Assembly: GCA_027405735.1 (NCBI GenBank)
Contig: JAPEHQ010000010.1
Coordinates: forward strand, 682,001 to 746,000
Direction: 5' to 3'
DNA from: Mucor racemosus
Lineage: Eukaryota > Mucoromycota > Mucoromycetes > Mucorales > Mucoraceae
Length of the DNA stretch: 64,000 nt
Position numbers and translations under genes: made by a program. Positions 49,787 to 59,736 of this stretch are shown in pieces (positions within the stretch are counted from its first letter, which is position 1; the number at the start of each line of letters is the position of its first letter). Below the pieces are notes generated by a model. That model had not been told where the DNA came from. It searched no databases and saw only the letters and a program-made list of their open reading frames with translations.

Positions 49787-50195
49787 TTTTAAACAAAAAG
49801 AATGTGGGAAATGATTGGAAAGGGAAAAAGAAGGTGAAAGGGTCTATAAGTCTAAAGGTTGGTTTTAGATCAACTTTATATAGACATTTTTACTTTTTGT
49901 GTAATACATATCGAAAACACCTGTTAATTTCATTAACTGTAGGACGAAATCTTTGAAGATCATAGCCAATAGAGTGGGTTTCGCAGTAGCAAGAGCAATT
50001 TGCACCAGCTTCACTACGACCACTACTAATGCCTTTTACCCCATGTGACGTACCAGCTTCAAACCTTCTTAATCCGTCCAACTCAGAGGCTCTCTTTTGT
50101 TACATTTCAGAATTTTACAAGGCCTTCCTTTTTGTTTTGTTTTTACTCTTTTTTTTTTTTTTTTTTTTCACCATCTAACCATTTTCACCTAAACA
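49787..50195. promoter_or_regulatory. shared upstream region of MFS paralogue 2 and PTC7
   Basis: 409 bp between divergent start codons. A T-run of about 20 lies directly upstream of PTC7 (about 50150-50168), the nucleosome-excluding type of sequence common in fungal promoters. No specific factor site is claimed. Confidence 0.45.
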
Positions 50196-51400
50196 ATGAG
50201 ACCTTATATACAAAGAATAGCAGCCGCCTCTTTATTATTAAGATCATCCAGACCATTATGGACAACTTCATCATATATAAAACCAACCTTAGCAACACAT
50301 TTGCCTTCATATTTCCATCAACAACAGCCTTTAATTGTTGAAAACAACAATATCAGTAGTAGCAATTCACGCAATTTCTCTACAAGTCGATCGGCATCAT
50401 TGATTAATACAACATCGGCTATTATACAAGAAGACAATTCCAAAACACCGAGTTCAAATGCATCGGAAAGTTTTCAATTCATTGCTTATGCTGCTTGGCA
50501 CCCAAAGACTCGTCAAAAAGCACCAACAGCATCTAAAAAAGTACCTTATTGGAAAGAAGATCAAAAGCCAGGCAAAGTAGATGCAGGAGAAGATGCATTC
50601 TTTCAAACAAATACACCCGAGGGTCTTGCGATCGGTGTAGCAGATGGTGTAGGTGGCTGGAGTCTAGTTGGTGTTGACCCAGCACTTTTCTCGTGGACAT
50701 TAATGGATAATGCTGCCGTAGTAGCTAAAAACGAAAAGTCGATTGATGCTCATCAAATATTAGATTCTGCTTTCCATGAATTGAGAAAGAGTGGGAAAGT
50801 TTCTGCAGGAAGCAGTACTGCTTGTATTTTGAATTTATCAAAATCAACAGGAGAAATGACGACATGTAATTTAGGAGATTCTGCTTTTTTGCTCGTTCGT
50901 GATCAGAAAATTGTATATGAAAGTCCAAGTCAACAGCATTACTTCAATTGCCCGTATGTTTACGTTTATTTTGACTCATTTTTTATTTTCACTAAAACGT
51001 TTTTAGTTATCAGCTGACCGTAGTACCCGATACTTACCCAAATCGTGATGAATTAGTCACCGACATGCCTAAAGATGCCGATACAAAGAGTTTCTTTTTG
51101 AAAGATGGCGATTTGATCTTGTTGGCCACGGATGGTTACTTTGATAATATGTATTCCGAGGAAACATTGGAATTGATCAACAATGGTATGAATCCTATAC
51201 TGGAAAATAATCAAGATAATGAGTTGGTTACTGCTACAATTAGAGGATTAGCAAAGACACTGACTGATAGAGCTCGTCGTTTAAGTTTGAATCCTAAACG
51301 TCTTAGTCCTTGGGCAAAGGCTGCTCAAGCGCATGGAAGCAATTATAGAGGTGGAAAAGTGGATGATATCACATGTATTGTAACTCTTGTTTGCCACAAG

Positions 51401-51406
<6 letters not shown>
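50196..51406 (+). CDS. PTC7: PTC7-type PP2C protein phosphatase (mitochondrial)
   Basis: Mn/Mg-dependent Ser/Thr phosphatase. Yeast Ptc7 acts in mitochondria and activates coenzyme Q synthesis. Exons 50196-50953 and 51007-51406 give 385 aa. The N-terminus MRPYIQRIAAASLLLRSSRPL is a strong mitochondrial presequence, followed by a Ser-rich linker to about residue 85. Metal-binding PP2C motifs are intact: AGEDAFF, ADGVGGW, LGDSAFLLVR, LATDGYFDN and the terminal DDITCIV. The single 53-bp intron interrupts the codon before YQLTVVPDTYP. The Dad1-like copy 2 follows 188 bp downstream on the same strand. Confidence 0.95.

Positions 51407-51435
<29 letters not shown>
51403..51435. repeat. poly(A) run at PTC7 stop codon
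   Basis: About 33 A with the PTC7 TAA at its 5' end, followed by AGAAGAGAAG. A simple homopolymer; it creates the spurious Lys-rich frame at 51373-51585. Confidence 0.9.
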
Positions 51436-51437
<2 letters not shown>

Positions 51438-51593
51438 AGAGAAGAGATCAAAGATCATTATTTTGTGTATAGTTTTTAATCGGTTTTGTTATTGCTTTCT
51501 TATGTGTCTCGTTTTTTTTTTCTTATACCATATTAAATGTTGTAATTATGTCCTGTCTGATATATTTTTTTCTTTTGTTTTTTAATTGTCTAA

Positions 51594-52046
51594 ATGGAAT
51601 CAAATCAAAACATAATTATCAAACCAACAAATAGTACTGACAACAACAGTAGCAGCGCATTAGACTTTGAGATGCAAAGATGTCAGTTGTTCCAGGAAGC
51701 TCAAGTTGGTTTAGGCCAAATACAAAACAACCTGAATTGCTTGAACAATAATCTAAAGGTTATTGTAGACATAGGCAGTCAGTTCTGTAGCGTTTCTCAT
51801 TTATGGAGTTCATTTCACAAAGCTGTCAATGAAGACGATGATAATGACACTAATAATCATGGTAACATTTCAAAATTTGACAGCCCTTCTTTTGAATTCG
51901 ATAAATCCATGTTAGAAAGAGTACTTGAAGAAGAAAGGGAAACAGAAAATCAGCGTCATCCTAATGTTGAACACCAACTTGATTACAATACAACTGTCCA
52001 TAATAGTAGCTACATAGCTGAAATATTATCGTTTGACAAAGATTAG
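51594..52046 (+). CDS. Dad1-like protein (copy 2, extended)
   Basis: Single exon of 150 aa. Residues about 24-77 match the Dad1 pattern: FEMQRCQLFQEAQVGLGQI, NLNCLNNNLKVIVDIGSQF and VSHLWSSFHKAV. It shares IGSQF and SHLW.SFHK exactly with copy 1 at 15675-15974. An Asn/Ser-rich N-terminal extension of about 23 residues and an acidic C-terminal extension of about 70 residues make it half again as long as copy 1. Conserved LNRNL is LNNNL here. Either it is a divergent second DASH subunit gene or one of the two has a specialised role. It is tightly downstream of PTC7. Confidence 0.75.
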   Translation: MESNQNIIIKPTNSTDNNSSSALDFEMQRCQLFQEAQVGLGQIQNNLNCLNNNLKVIVDIGSQFCSVSHLWSSFHKAVNEDDDNDTNNHGNISKFDSPSFEFDKSMLERVLEEERETENQRHPNVEHQLDYNTTVHNSSYIAEILSFDKD

Positions 52047-52659
52047 TTGTTCCCTATTCGTGCACTTTGTATGCAAACAGTCATTCAATACACCACACAT
52101 TATATATCCTTACCAGCACAAAAGTCTTTGTTGCGTATGTATCAAATAAACAAGATATACAAAGTAATTATGTAGTGCTAAATTACTGCTGTACAACTAA
52201 TGGCCGCATTTTTATGAGTATACATTAATCGACACATATTAACAGTTTAAAGAATATCCTGCAGCAGGAAGAATATTTATTTGTTTAATACATTTTTAAA
52301 TATATGTTGAGTCATTCCTAAAACATTTCAGTACAGCTTTGATAATGTATAAAGAGGACGTTTATTGTAATGAGTCAAACATTTCAGTTTCATTCATGCA
52401 AAATCTTGCCTCATTCCTTAAATAAATACTACAAGGAAATCATTACATGATCCCTTGTATATTTATCTGTCTTGTTGCACTCCCTTTACTTTTATTTATT
52501 CACTAATAAATATTTAATTTACAAATAAGAATACCAATCTTTATCAATCCAGTGATCACCAATTTATAATAACAAGAACCATATTATCCACCTTTGTTAG
52601 TCCAAATTTACAAAAGATCATTACATTTATTTATTAATTTTGGTAGTTGTCATAGTCAA
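52047..52659. other. intergenic, nothing recognised
   Basis: AT-rich 3' flank of Dad1-like copy 2. No gene, RNA or repeat identified. Confidence 0.5.
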
Positions 52660-53925
52660 ATATGCTGATTTTGGCTGATTTAGCGCTATTTCTAATTTTA
52701 AGTGGTCCCTTGAGCCGCAAAACCTACAAGAAAAAAGTGGGCGCTTGCTTCTTACGGTCTAACCAGCAAACCAATGGTATGCTAATATTTTATTTCTAGA
52801 GACTATTACAGCTATAGTATGTATTTTGAAAATTGCAGTCCATTTAAATCAATATTCATTGACTTCAAGCATTTTTCCAGGTACTAAATTCCTGTCAAGC
52901 AGAGGAAAAAATTTTTTTTTCAAAAAAGTGTCTAAACCCCCTTTAAAAACAGCTTGTGTTGAACTAAGATACTATTTCCCCACATAATAAATTAAATTTT
53001 ATCTCACATAAAACCATGCTTTAATATTCAAATAGAGATAACATGAATTTAACAGTAAATACAGAAAGTATTAGTAATTTAACATATAATAAAATAGATC
53101 GAATCATAAACAAAGCAAATTGATTCATAAAATAAACTGAAGAAACACATAGACCAAAGTAAGGATTGCTCTATTCAGATCATTAACAAATATGCCAAAA
53201 ACAGGCATTAAAAGACCGCCTTGATTATGTAAATCAAGAAGCTCAATATAAGCTTTAAAATCACAAACAAACTAATTGATTTACCAAAAAGAATAAACAT
53301 ATTGATATTGCATGAAGACAATGGAATCATGCTTCAATCATTTAATAAGCAGCATGATTATATATGTATGGAATGTAGCATTGTCTGATTCGCATGTTAA
53401 ACATCACGGTTTGACAGATGTCCTAAGTTGGTAATTCGGTTATTCCTAATTCTGATAGATCACTGACAGTTACGGTGCAACTCCCAGATATAACAAAATC
53501 ACAACTAATATAAATAGAGTAGAAATATAGACCTATTGCACACTATCCATTATTTGAATAAAGGATTTAAACTGTATCTTTTTCAAAGCTTTTTATTTTA
53601 CATTTTACTGCACATCTATTAGCTAATGAAATTAAGATATGTTTTTTATATATCTACTGTGCATTAATTGCAACTTCAAAATTCAATTTTGAATCATTTA
53701 TATGAATTTTCAAAGAATATCTGAAACAATCCATACAAAATAGTTAAAACAACTACGAGTTTTTAATTTCTCCATTTCCACAGCATCTCGGAAAGGTTAA
53801 ACTTTTTGGAGCTCTGTGGATCAACACTAGAAGTACCATATATTGTAACATTGCAAGGGGAGAAGGCCATATGGGTCCATATTCGGCGAGAATTAGTGAG
53901 CTTACTGTCCTTAGTATGTGTAAAT
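52660..53925 (+). repeat. dispersed repeat family 2, copy 3 (carries an LTR-like insertion)
   Basis: Its two halves, 52660-52954 and 53618-53925, align respectively with 38870-39085 and 39086-39395 of copy 2, in the same order and orientation. The 658 bp between them is absent from copy 2. Confidence 0.8.
52955..53612. mobile_element. probable solo LTR, 658 bp, imperfect TSD
   Basis: The insertion in repeat copy 3 begins TGTGTTGAAC and ends TTTTACTGCA (TG...CA). The flanking pentamers are CAGCT (52950-52954) and CATCT (53613-53617), a 4-of-5 match, and the sibling copy reads AACAGCTGTTAG at the uninterrupted site. No coding content. It has weaker terminal inverted repeats than the other two LTRs, so it is older or less certain. 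Confidence 0.6.
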
Positions 53926-54060
53926 AATAGCAGGTAGCCAACTTTTTGCGGAAACCTACCAAATGTACAATGATACATGGAAGCTGATATCTGAAGTACC
54001 TGTAATATTTATTCATACATACCTATACATCTAGGATTCACAAACAACGCATCGTATCAC
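53926..54060. other. spacer between repeats
   Basis: Short AT-rich spacer. The two overlapping minus-strand frames around 53753-54016 run through the repeat and are not genes. Confidence 0.4.
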
Positions 54061-54580
54061 GGTCAACCGAGTTTGAGTGTTTTAACGGGCCGTTTTTTAT
54101 GCAAAATCGAATGAGAGTATTCGAGTTTCCTTTTTTTTTTTTTGTCAACTAAACTCGAAAACAGGATTGAAAAAATACTTTAAGTTGTAAAATTGTCAAA
54201 TATGCTATTATCAATTCATAATCCCATATTAGCTTGACAAGGCTGCTGAAATATCGAAATAGTCTATATAAATAATCTTGCCAGAATATTACACTTTTAT
54301 TAACAATACATCATTTGGATGTATTTATATACATTAATTATAACTACTACTAGGGTTTTACTATAACACTAATTATAAACTGAGACCTTGGATGTGAGAC
54401 CTATGATGAGTGTTGACATAGCAGCTGCTAACCTGCTATTAACAGCCTCCTTAAGGCGAACCAATACTTGCTCCCACTCCGTTTTTTGCCTGGGTTAAAA
54501 AAAACGGGCCGTTTTCCAGCTCGAATCGAATGGCCATTTCCGTTGAAACTCGGTTCAAACTCGAATCAAAGCCCAATGCT
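54061..54580. repeat. candidate ACTCG/ACGGGCC fold-back element
   Basis: The left part (54061-54180) and right part (54478-54565) both contain AACGGGCCGTTTT and several ACTCG/CGAGT words. AACCGAGTTT on the left matches its inverse AAACTCGGTT on the right, so the ends could pair. The central 300 bp is unrelated AT-rich DNA and may be a nested insertion. The short word TATACATC occurs on both outer flanks (near 54023 and 54583), a possible target-site duplication, but I have no empty site for proof. Confidence 0.4.
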
Positions 54581-56797
54581 ATATACATCCATGTAAAGAG
54601 GTAGTTTACTTGGATCAGTATTCATAGAGGTTGTATTTTTAATTATTGTTTTCAACAAACGTATGTGCAGTGGAATTACATACTAAAAACGCTTGATAAC
54701 AATAAAACAACCTAAATTCCAAGTGTCGCTCATAAAATATGATGCCACTTGAAATGTGAACAACAATAAGAAACAAACGCTTCAATGGAACACAATAACA
54801 AACGCATGCTAAAAATATGAAATACCCTTTTTGAACCATACATGCCGTGTAGATGATAGCACCCTTGATCACGGCGCAATCAATTACACTAATGACATAT
54901 ATATCAAAACAGGATTCTATCCAAATCAATAATGATAATAAACAAAGATATCAATTTAGTCAACTACTCATCTATATCGAAGCTGCACTATCAATATAAA
55001 TAAGATTCAAGCATATAAAAAACTACCCCTTAAAAATCAAGGTTACATAAAATAGATGATATAACAGAAATAAACAAAACAACCATTTCCCAAAAGGTCG
55101 ATATTGTCACACTTGACTTACAATCCCTTATGGTCAATGCTCTACACAATATACCCCTTAAAATATCAAATTAATAACAATGTACTCAAAACTGGAAGAT
55201 TACTAAATATACATCCATTCAAGTCTGATGGTATCCAAGTTTTCCAAATCACTATAAATACCCTCATACTTTTCAATTATTTTAACTCTTCAGAAATCTT
55301 TTGTAATAAAAACTTTAGCTGATTATAATTGTGTTTCTACTGCTTTTATTTTTATATTTTTTTATTTTAGTAAATAACATCGTCATTTACTGCAGTACGC
55401 ATTATTAAGCTATACAGGAGGTGCATTTTGGCGATGGTTTTATCCATATATAGTAGGTTGTCAAAGTTGCCCTTATTTGAGATCATCGTGTCAAAGATGT
55501 GTACCTACTCCCTTGTAAAGTTGGAAGTTATTAGGATCAAAATTCGCCGAGATAGAAGTTTTGCTGTCGGTTTTTTACGGTTGTAAATGTCACAGAACGG
55601 TAATTGTCATTATAGTAAAAGTTTATTATTTGAATCACAATTAAATGTCAGTCTTGCGTACATACAATTAACACCCTGTGCAACCAAATCAAAGTGTATT
55701 CAAAGATAGAACCAAGGAACTTGTTGATAAACAAGTCCTTCAATTTTTATATTCATGAAGAACCAATAACTTTGCCATCTACCAATGTACATAACAACTC
55801 AACACATTTAATCAATCTTTCTAGATAATCATTGGTCAGTTACAATGATCCATTACTTTTAGATTCCCATTTCCTTTAGATTAGACAATTACTATAAATA
55901 GCAAAAGACTTTCATTAGCCATGAAGATTTTTATCTTATTTTTAAAGAATAAAACAACATCTTATATATTATTTCTTACATGTTTTATTTTCAATTTTTC
56001 ACAGTAAAAAGTGAGTTTTAGATGGTTTCGAATGGTTTCCAAAAGGTTTTCGAGTATGTTAATTCAATATTAAATCAAATCATGTAAAATATTTAAAGAA
56101 CGTGTACCTTTACTTCATAGTAGGCCATTGATATCTCTCGGAAAATAGAAATATTAATACCAGAATATAAGCGCACTGGCCAGTCATTGATCAAGTTTGA
56201 CCTAAAATTGATTTTAAAAACCTGCACACCAAAATTATAATGCCAATTTTTTGTATTCACAAGATAGATCCAACTGTATATTACTCCGTATTTTTTATTT
56301 CAGCAAAAAATACTGATTTTTCGTCGAGATAATCAAAATAATAGTCGATATTATAGCTTACAGCTTATGGTAACTGGGTTCCAAAATTTATTTTAAAAAA
56401 TGGATGAAAAATGATGAAAAAAACAAAATCGTTTAATTGCTCATGAACTGCAAAGTAAGTCGACCTAGTATACTAAATGGTTTTTGTACAGTTTTGGATT
56501 TTGCATCCATCTAAATAAAATGCAGACAAACATTTCACATTAAATTTTGCGTAAAATGCAATTGAAATTTTGGAGGTTTTTTGAAGATACACTTTATTTT
56601 TTATAATTATATTTAAAATAAAACCAACTGAAATGATGCACAAAAACGTTATCTATCGATCGAGCTATTGTAAAATTTTTTAGCTGCATTTTTCGTAGAG
56701 AAAACGAGATTTTTATCCAGATTTTTTTCGGATTCAGAATTTAGGATGAGGGTATATAAGGGAAAAATGGAAGCTAGAGATGAAGGTATCTTTTTGT
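54581..56797. other. 2.2-kb gene-free region
   Basis: AT-rich, with homopolymer-rich stretches resembling decayed repeats after 55980. The frames at 54639-54929, 55104-55322 and 56649-56885 show no domain; the last runs into repeat family 3. Confidence 0.5.
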
Positions 56798-57280
56798 ACA
56801 CATTTTTAAGGATATCTCCACGAAAAATTAATATTTTGAAAAAAACTAAATTTGATCCGAGAGATCTCAACGCTCTTAATAACATTAATGTAAAAAAAAA
56901 ATGTTGTTCGATTTAATCAATATCTTGAAACATACTACAGAAATATCAAAAAAAACGAAAAAAAATAAAAGTGCACAGAATTTTTTTATATTAAAATATG
57001 TTATAAAGCATGTCAAAACAATTAAGTTTTATTATTAAAAGTGTTAGTATAGCTTAATTTTTTGTAGAGATATGAAGCCTCAAAGTTTTCAATCCTTTAG
57101 CAGTGAAACACGCGTAAAAATCTGAAACATTAGCGCTGAAAAATTAATACCAACTGTAAAAAGTAGGATATTTCCGGATACGTGTTTTTGGATTAAAGGT
57201 GAGCATCTCAGGTACATTGGCATATATTTTTTTTTTGGTGTTATTTAGTAAAAAAAAAAGCAGAGCAGGGATGAAAAATG
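56798..57280 (+). repeat. dispersed repeat family 3, copy 2
   Basis: Near-colinear partner of 43476-43965 in the same orientation, from ACACATTTTTAAGGATATC to about GTGTTATTTAGTAAAAA. Confidence 0.9.
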
Positions 57281-57852
57281 AGACACATTTTTCAAGAAAA
57301 AAGCAGTGAATTTTACGCGTTTTTGAGTCTTTCGTGGAATATAAAATAAATTTAGGAATAGATAAGATAATGCAACCAATTTATATTTATTTAGTAATGT
57401 ATAGGGTATATCCTAAAAAATGTTTATTATGAGGTTAGTTATAGAAAGAAGGCATGCTCCGATTTTGAAGATTTTTGCTGATGGAAAGTATTATATAATA
57501 TATATATATATATTGACTGGAAGGCAATTATATAATATAAGACAAATATAAAGACAATTAGTATAAAGGGGCCATTATATTGGTTAAAATATCGCCTCTG
57601 CTACGAGGATTGGATCCAGAAATCTTAAATTTGAAAACGGTGAGTTTACAGAGTTCTAACGAGCTGAACAAATAAATAAAATAAAAAATAAAAAAGGGTA
57701 GAAGCTTTTTACAGGTAACATGTGTATTTCATTGATTTATTATCCTTGGAAGGGTCTTGTATATTATGGTGGTATCATCAAAAGCAAGAAAAAAAAAAAA
57801 AAAAAGCAAAGAAAAAAAAAGTGATGGAACTAACATAAACAATACCAACCAT
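57281..57852. other. intergenic, 3' flank
   Basis: AT-rich with a TA microsatellite near 57496-57513 and A-runs near 57787-57828. No gene seen. Confidence 0.5.
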
Positions 57853-59409
57853 TTAATCAATCAATCCACGCTTCTTTTCGTTCTCTTTCTTCTCAATCAG
57901 ATTAGCGATAAAGTTTGAGATGTTCTTCTTGGCTTTGCTTGTCATTTTTAGTTGATGTGTAATGCCAAACTCTTCAACAAGATCATCGGGATTAGAACCC
58001 TCTTGAACTAAAATAGTGGTACTGATTCCTTCAGCAATATCCAAGTTGATTCGCAAGAATGGTTCAGATTCGAATCCTCTGGTACTCTCTAATTGTGTTT
58101 GAGATCCTAATTGATTCTGATCGAATGATTTTGATTGTAGTTGTGGTTGATCTTTAATTGCCGATTTCTCTGTTTGGGGACCAGTTTGTCCTGCTGAGGA
58201 TTTGAAGTCTAAATGCTTACGTATCAAAGATTGATCTAAATGGACTCTCGATTTGTGATCTTGAACGGGATGCGATAATAATGGTTCTTCTTTTGCAGTA
58301 GGAGATGTGATTTTCAAAATCTTTTTAACAGGTGGTGGTGGTACGAATGTGGGTACAAATGCAGGTGCATCTGCATTGTAAACTAGAGGACTTGAATTTG
58401 CTGAGGAAGAGGTGGATGTAGATATAGTAGAAGGGACAAAGCTAGGAATATTAGTGTCCCATTTTAGAGCATCAGGTTTCAAGACAGGATTAAATCCCTT
58501 GGTAGGGTCAAAGCCCTGTGCCTCAATGTTCCATCTTGTTGTTGTTGTAGTAGTAGTAATGGGTTTTTCTTCTTTCATGGATGGTTCTTTTGGAGGAACA
58601 CTATAAGCAGGTAGATTTTCAGATGTCAAGATGGGTTTACGTTGTGCAATGGGTAGATTCAATGAATATATAATTTCCACTGGTTCCTCAGATCCCCAGG
58701 ATGGTGTAGCGCGGAATGAGTTTTGTTCAGATGGCTTGCTTTCCAATGGCTTCGTAACTTGAACATTTTGTGATATATTGAGCTGATTGATTTGATGTAC
58801 AAGAGGTTGTGTGAGAGAAGGAGCTGGAGGAGCAACAGGGGCAGTAGGTTTTGGCGCTTCTTGCTTTTTCTCCCAGAAAGGAGTATCTGAAAGTGGTACA
58901 GATCCCCATGTAGAAGCAGATGGGTTTTTTATAGGTGCTCTAGCAGGTACAGAAGGTCTAACAAGCGAAACGTAAGGTCGATTTTTTCTTCCCGCGAATA
59001 ATCCGGCTGGTGCTGGTTGTGGTGCAGTTGCAAGTTTCTTTTTCTTTGGCTTTTTAGGTTTACTGGCTGATTTCTTGGAAGGTACACCTTTATTGAGACG
59101 TTGAGCCAAAATTGCAGCTTCTGAAAGCGGCTTAAAATTACCACCTCTTCGATGCAAATCACCAGAACCGACACCACCAGCCTTGACCTTCACAGAAGGA
59201 TCAATCAAGGTATTCCAAGAAACTTCTTCTTTTTCGGCATTGTCGCCCCAACCTGTGATATTGATTGTCTCGTATTCACTGTCACTCTCTTCCGTTTGAT
59301 ATTCCTCATCGTCATCAGAGTATTCATTTGAGATTGCTGTATTTTGGTGATTAGGTTCGTAATTATTACTTTGTAAAGCGTTGGAGGTATTTAAGGATTG
59401 CCAACTCAT
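57853..59409 (-). CDS. disordered unknown protein with PAM2-like and WG motifs
   Basis: Not matched to a named family. One open frame of 518 aa from the ATG at 59407-59409 (MSWQSLNTSN); the codon further upstream is TTG. It is mostly disordered. An acidic N-terminus (30-48) leads to GWGDN (53-57). Further Trp-Gly motifs are STWGS (166-170) and PSWGS (236-240). Lys-rich KKPKKKK lies near 118-125. Two stretches fit the PAM2 pattern N-x-x-A-x-x-F-x-P that binds the MLLE domain of poly(A)-binding protein: NIEAQGFDP (294-302) and NADAPAFVP (345-353); a third, DTNIPSFVP (318-326), fits less well. The last 70 residues (LRINLDIAEGISTTILVQ, then a Lys-rich helix) look like a small folded module. A role at mRNA-protein complexes is inferred. 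Confidence 0.78.
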   Translation of the reverse strand: MSWQSLNTSNALQSNNYEPNHQNTAISNEYSDDDEEYQTEESDSEYETINITGWGDNAEKEEVSWNTLIDPSVKVKAGGVGSGDLHRRGGNFKPLSEAAILAQRLNKGVPSKKSASKPKKPKKKKLATAPQPAPAGLFAGRKNRPYVSLVRPSVPARAPIKNPSASTWGSVPLSDTPFWEKKQEAPKPTAPVAPPAPSLTQPLVHQINQLNISQNVQVTKPLESKPSEQNSFRATPSWGSEEPVEIIYSLNLPIAQRKPILTSENLPAYSVPPKEPSMKEEKPITTTTTTTRWNIEAQGFDPTKGFNPVLKPDALKWDTNIPSFVPSTISTSTSSSANSSPLVYNADAPAFVPTFVPPPPVKKILKITSPTAKEEPLLSHPVQDHKSRVHLDQSLIRKHLDFKSSAGQTGPQTEKSAIKDQPQLQSKSFDQNQLGSQTQLESTRGFESEPFLRINLDIAEGISTTILVQEGSNPDDLVEEFGITHQLKMTSKAKKNISNFIANLIEKKENEKKRGLID

Positions 59410-59736
59410 AATGTATATGCTACTTTTGAGAGAAGGATTGTTATCAATCAAAGTAGAAATAAGGACAGGTAAATTCCAACAACTCGTCGGTGACTGCCAA
59501 CAACATTGTAACTTGTTTAGCGATCAATCTTAAAAAGCATGTAGATCAATGAGGATTGCCTTTTCTTCCAGAAAAAAAAAAGTATATGTAAACTAAACAT
59601 GATATACATTAAAGTTTTGGTATAATTTTTATTATTATGCTTGTTCAAATCCTGAATAAATCCTTTAAAATACTGATGTAAGATCTGAACTTGAAACTTG
59701 AATGGCTTGAAAATTTACATGTCAACATTTAATCAA
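59410..59736. other. intergenic, 327 bp
   Basis: Lies between the start of the PAM2/WG protein and the stop of the F-box/WD gene on the same strand. AT-rich, no element recognised. Confidence 0.5.
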
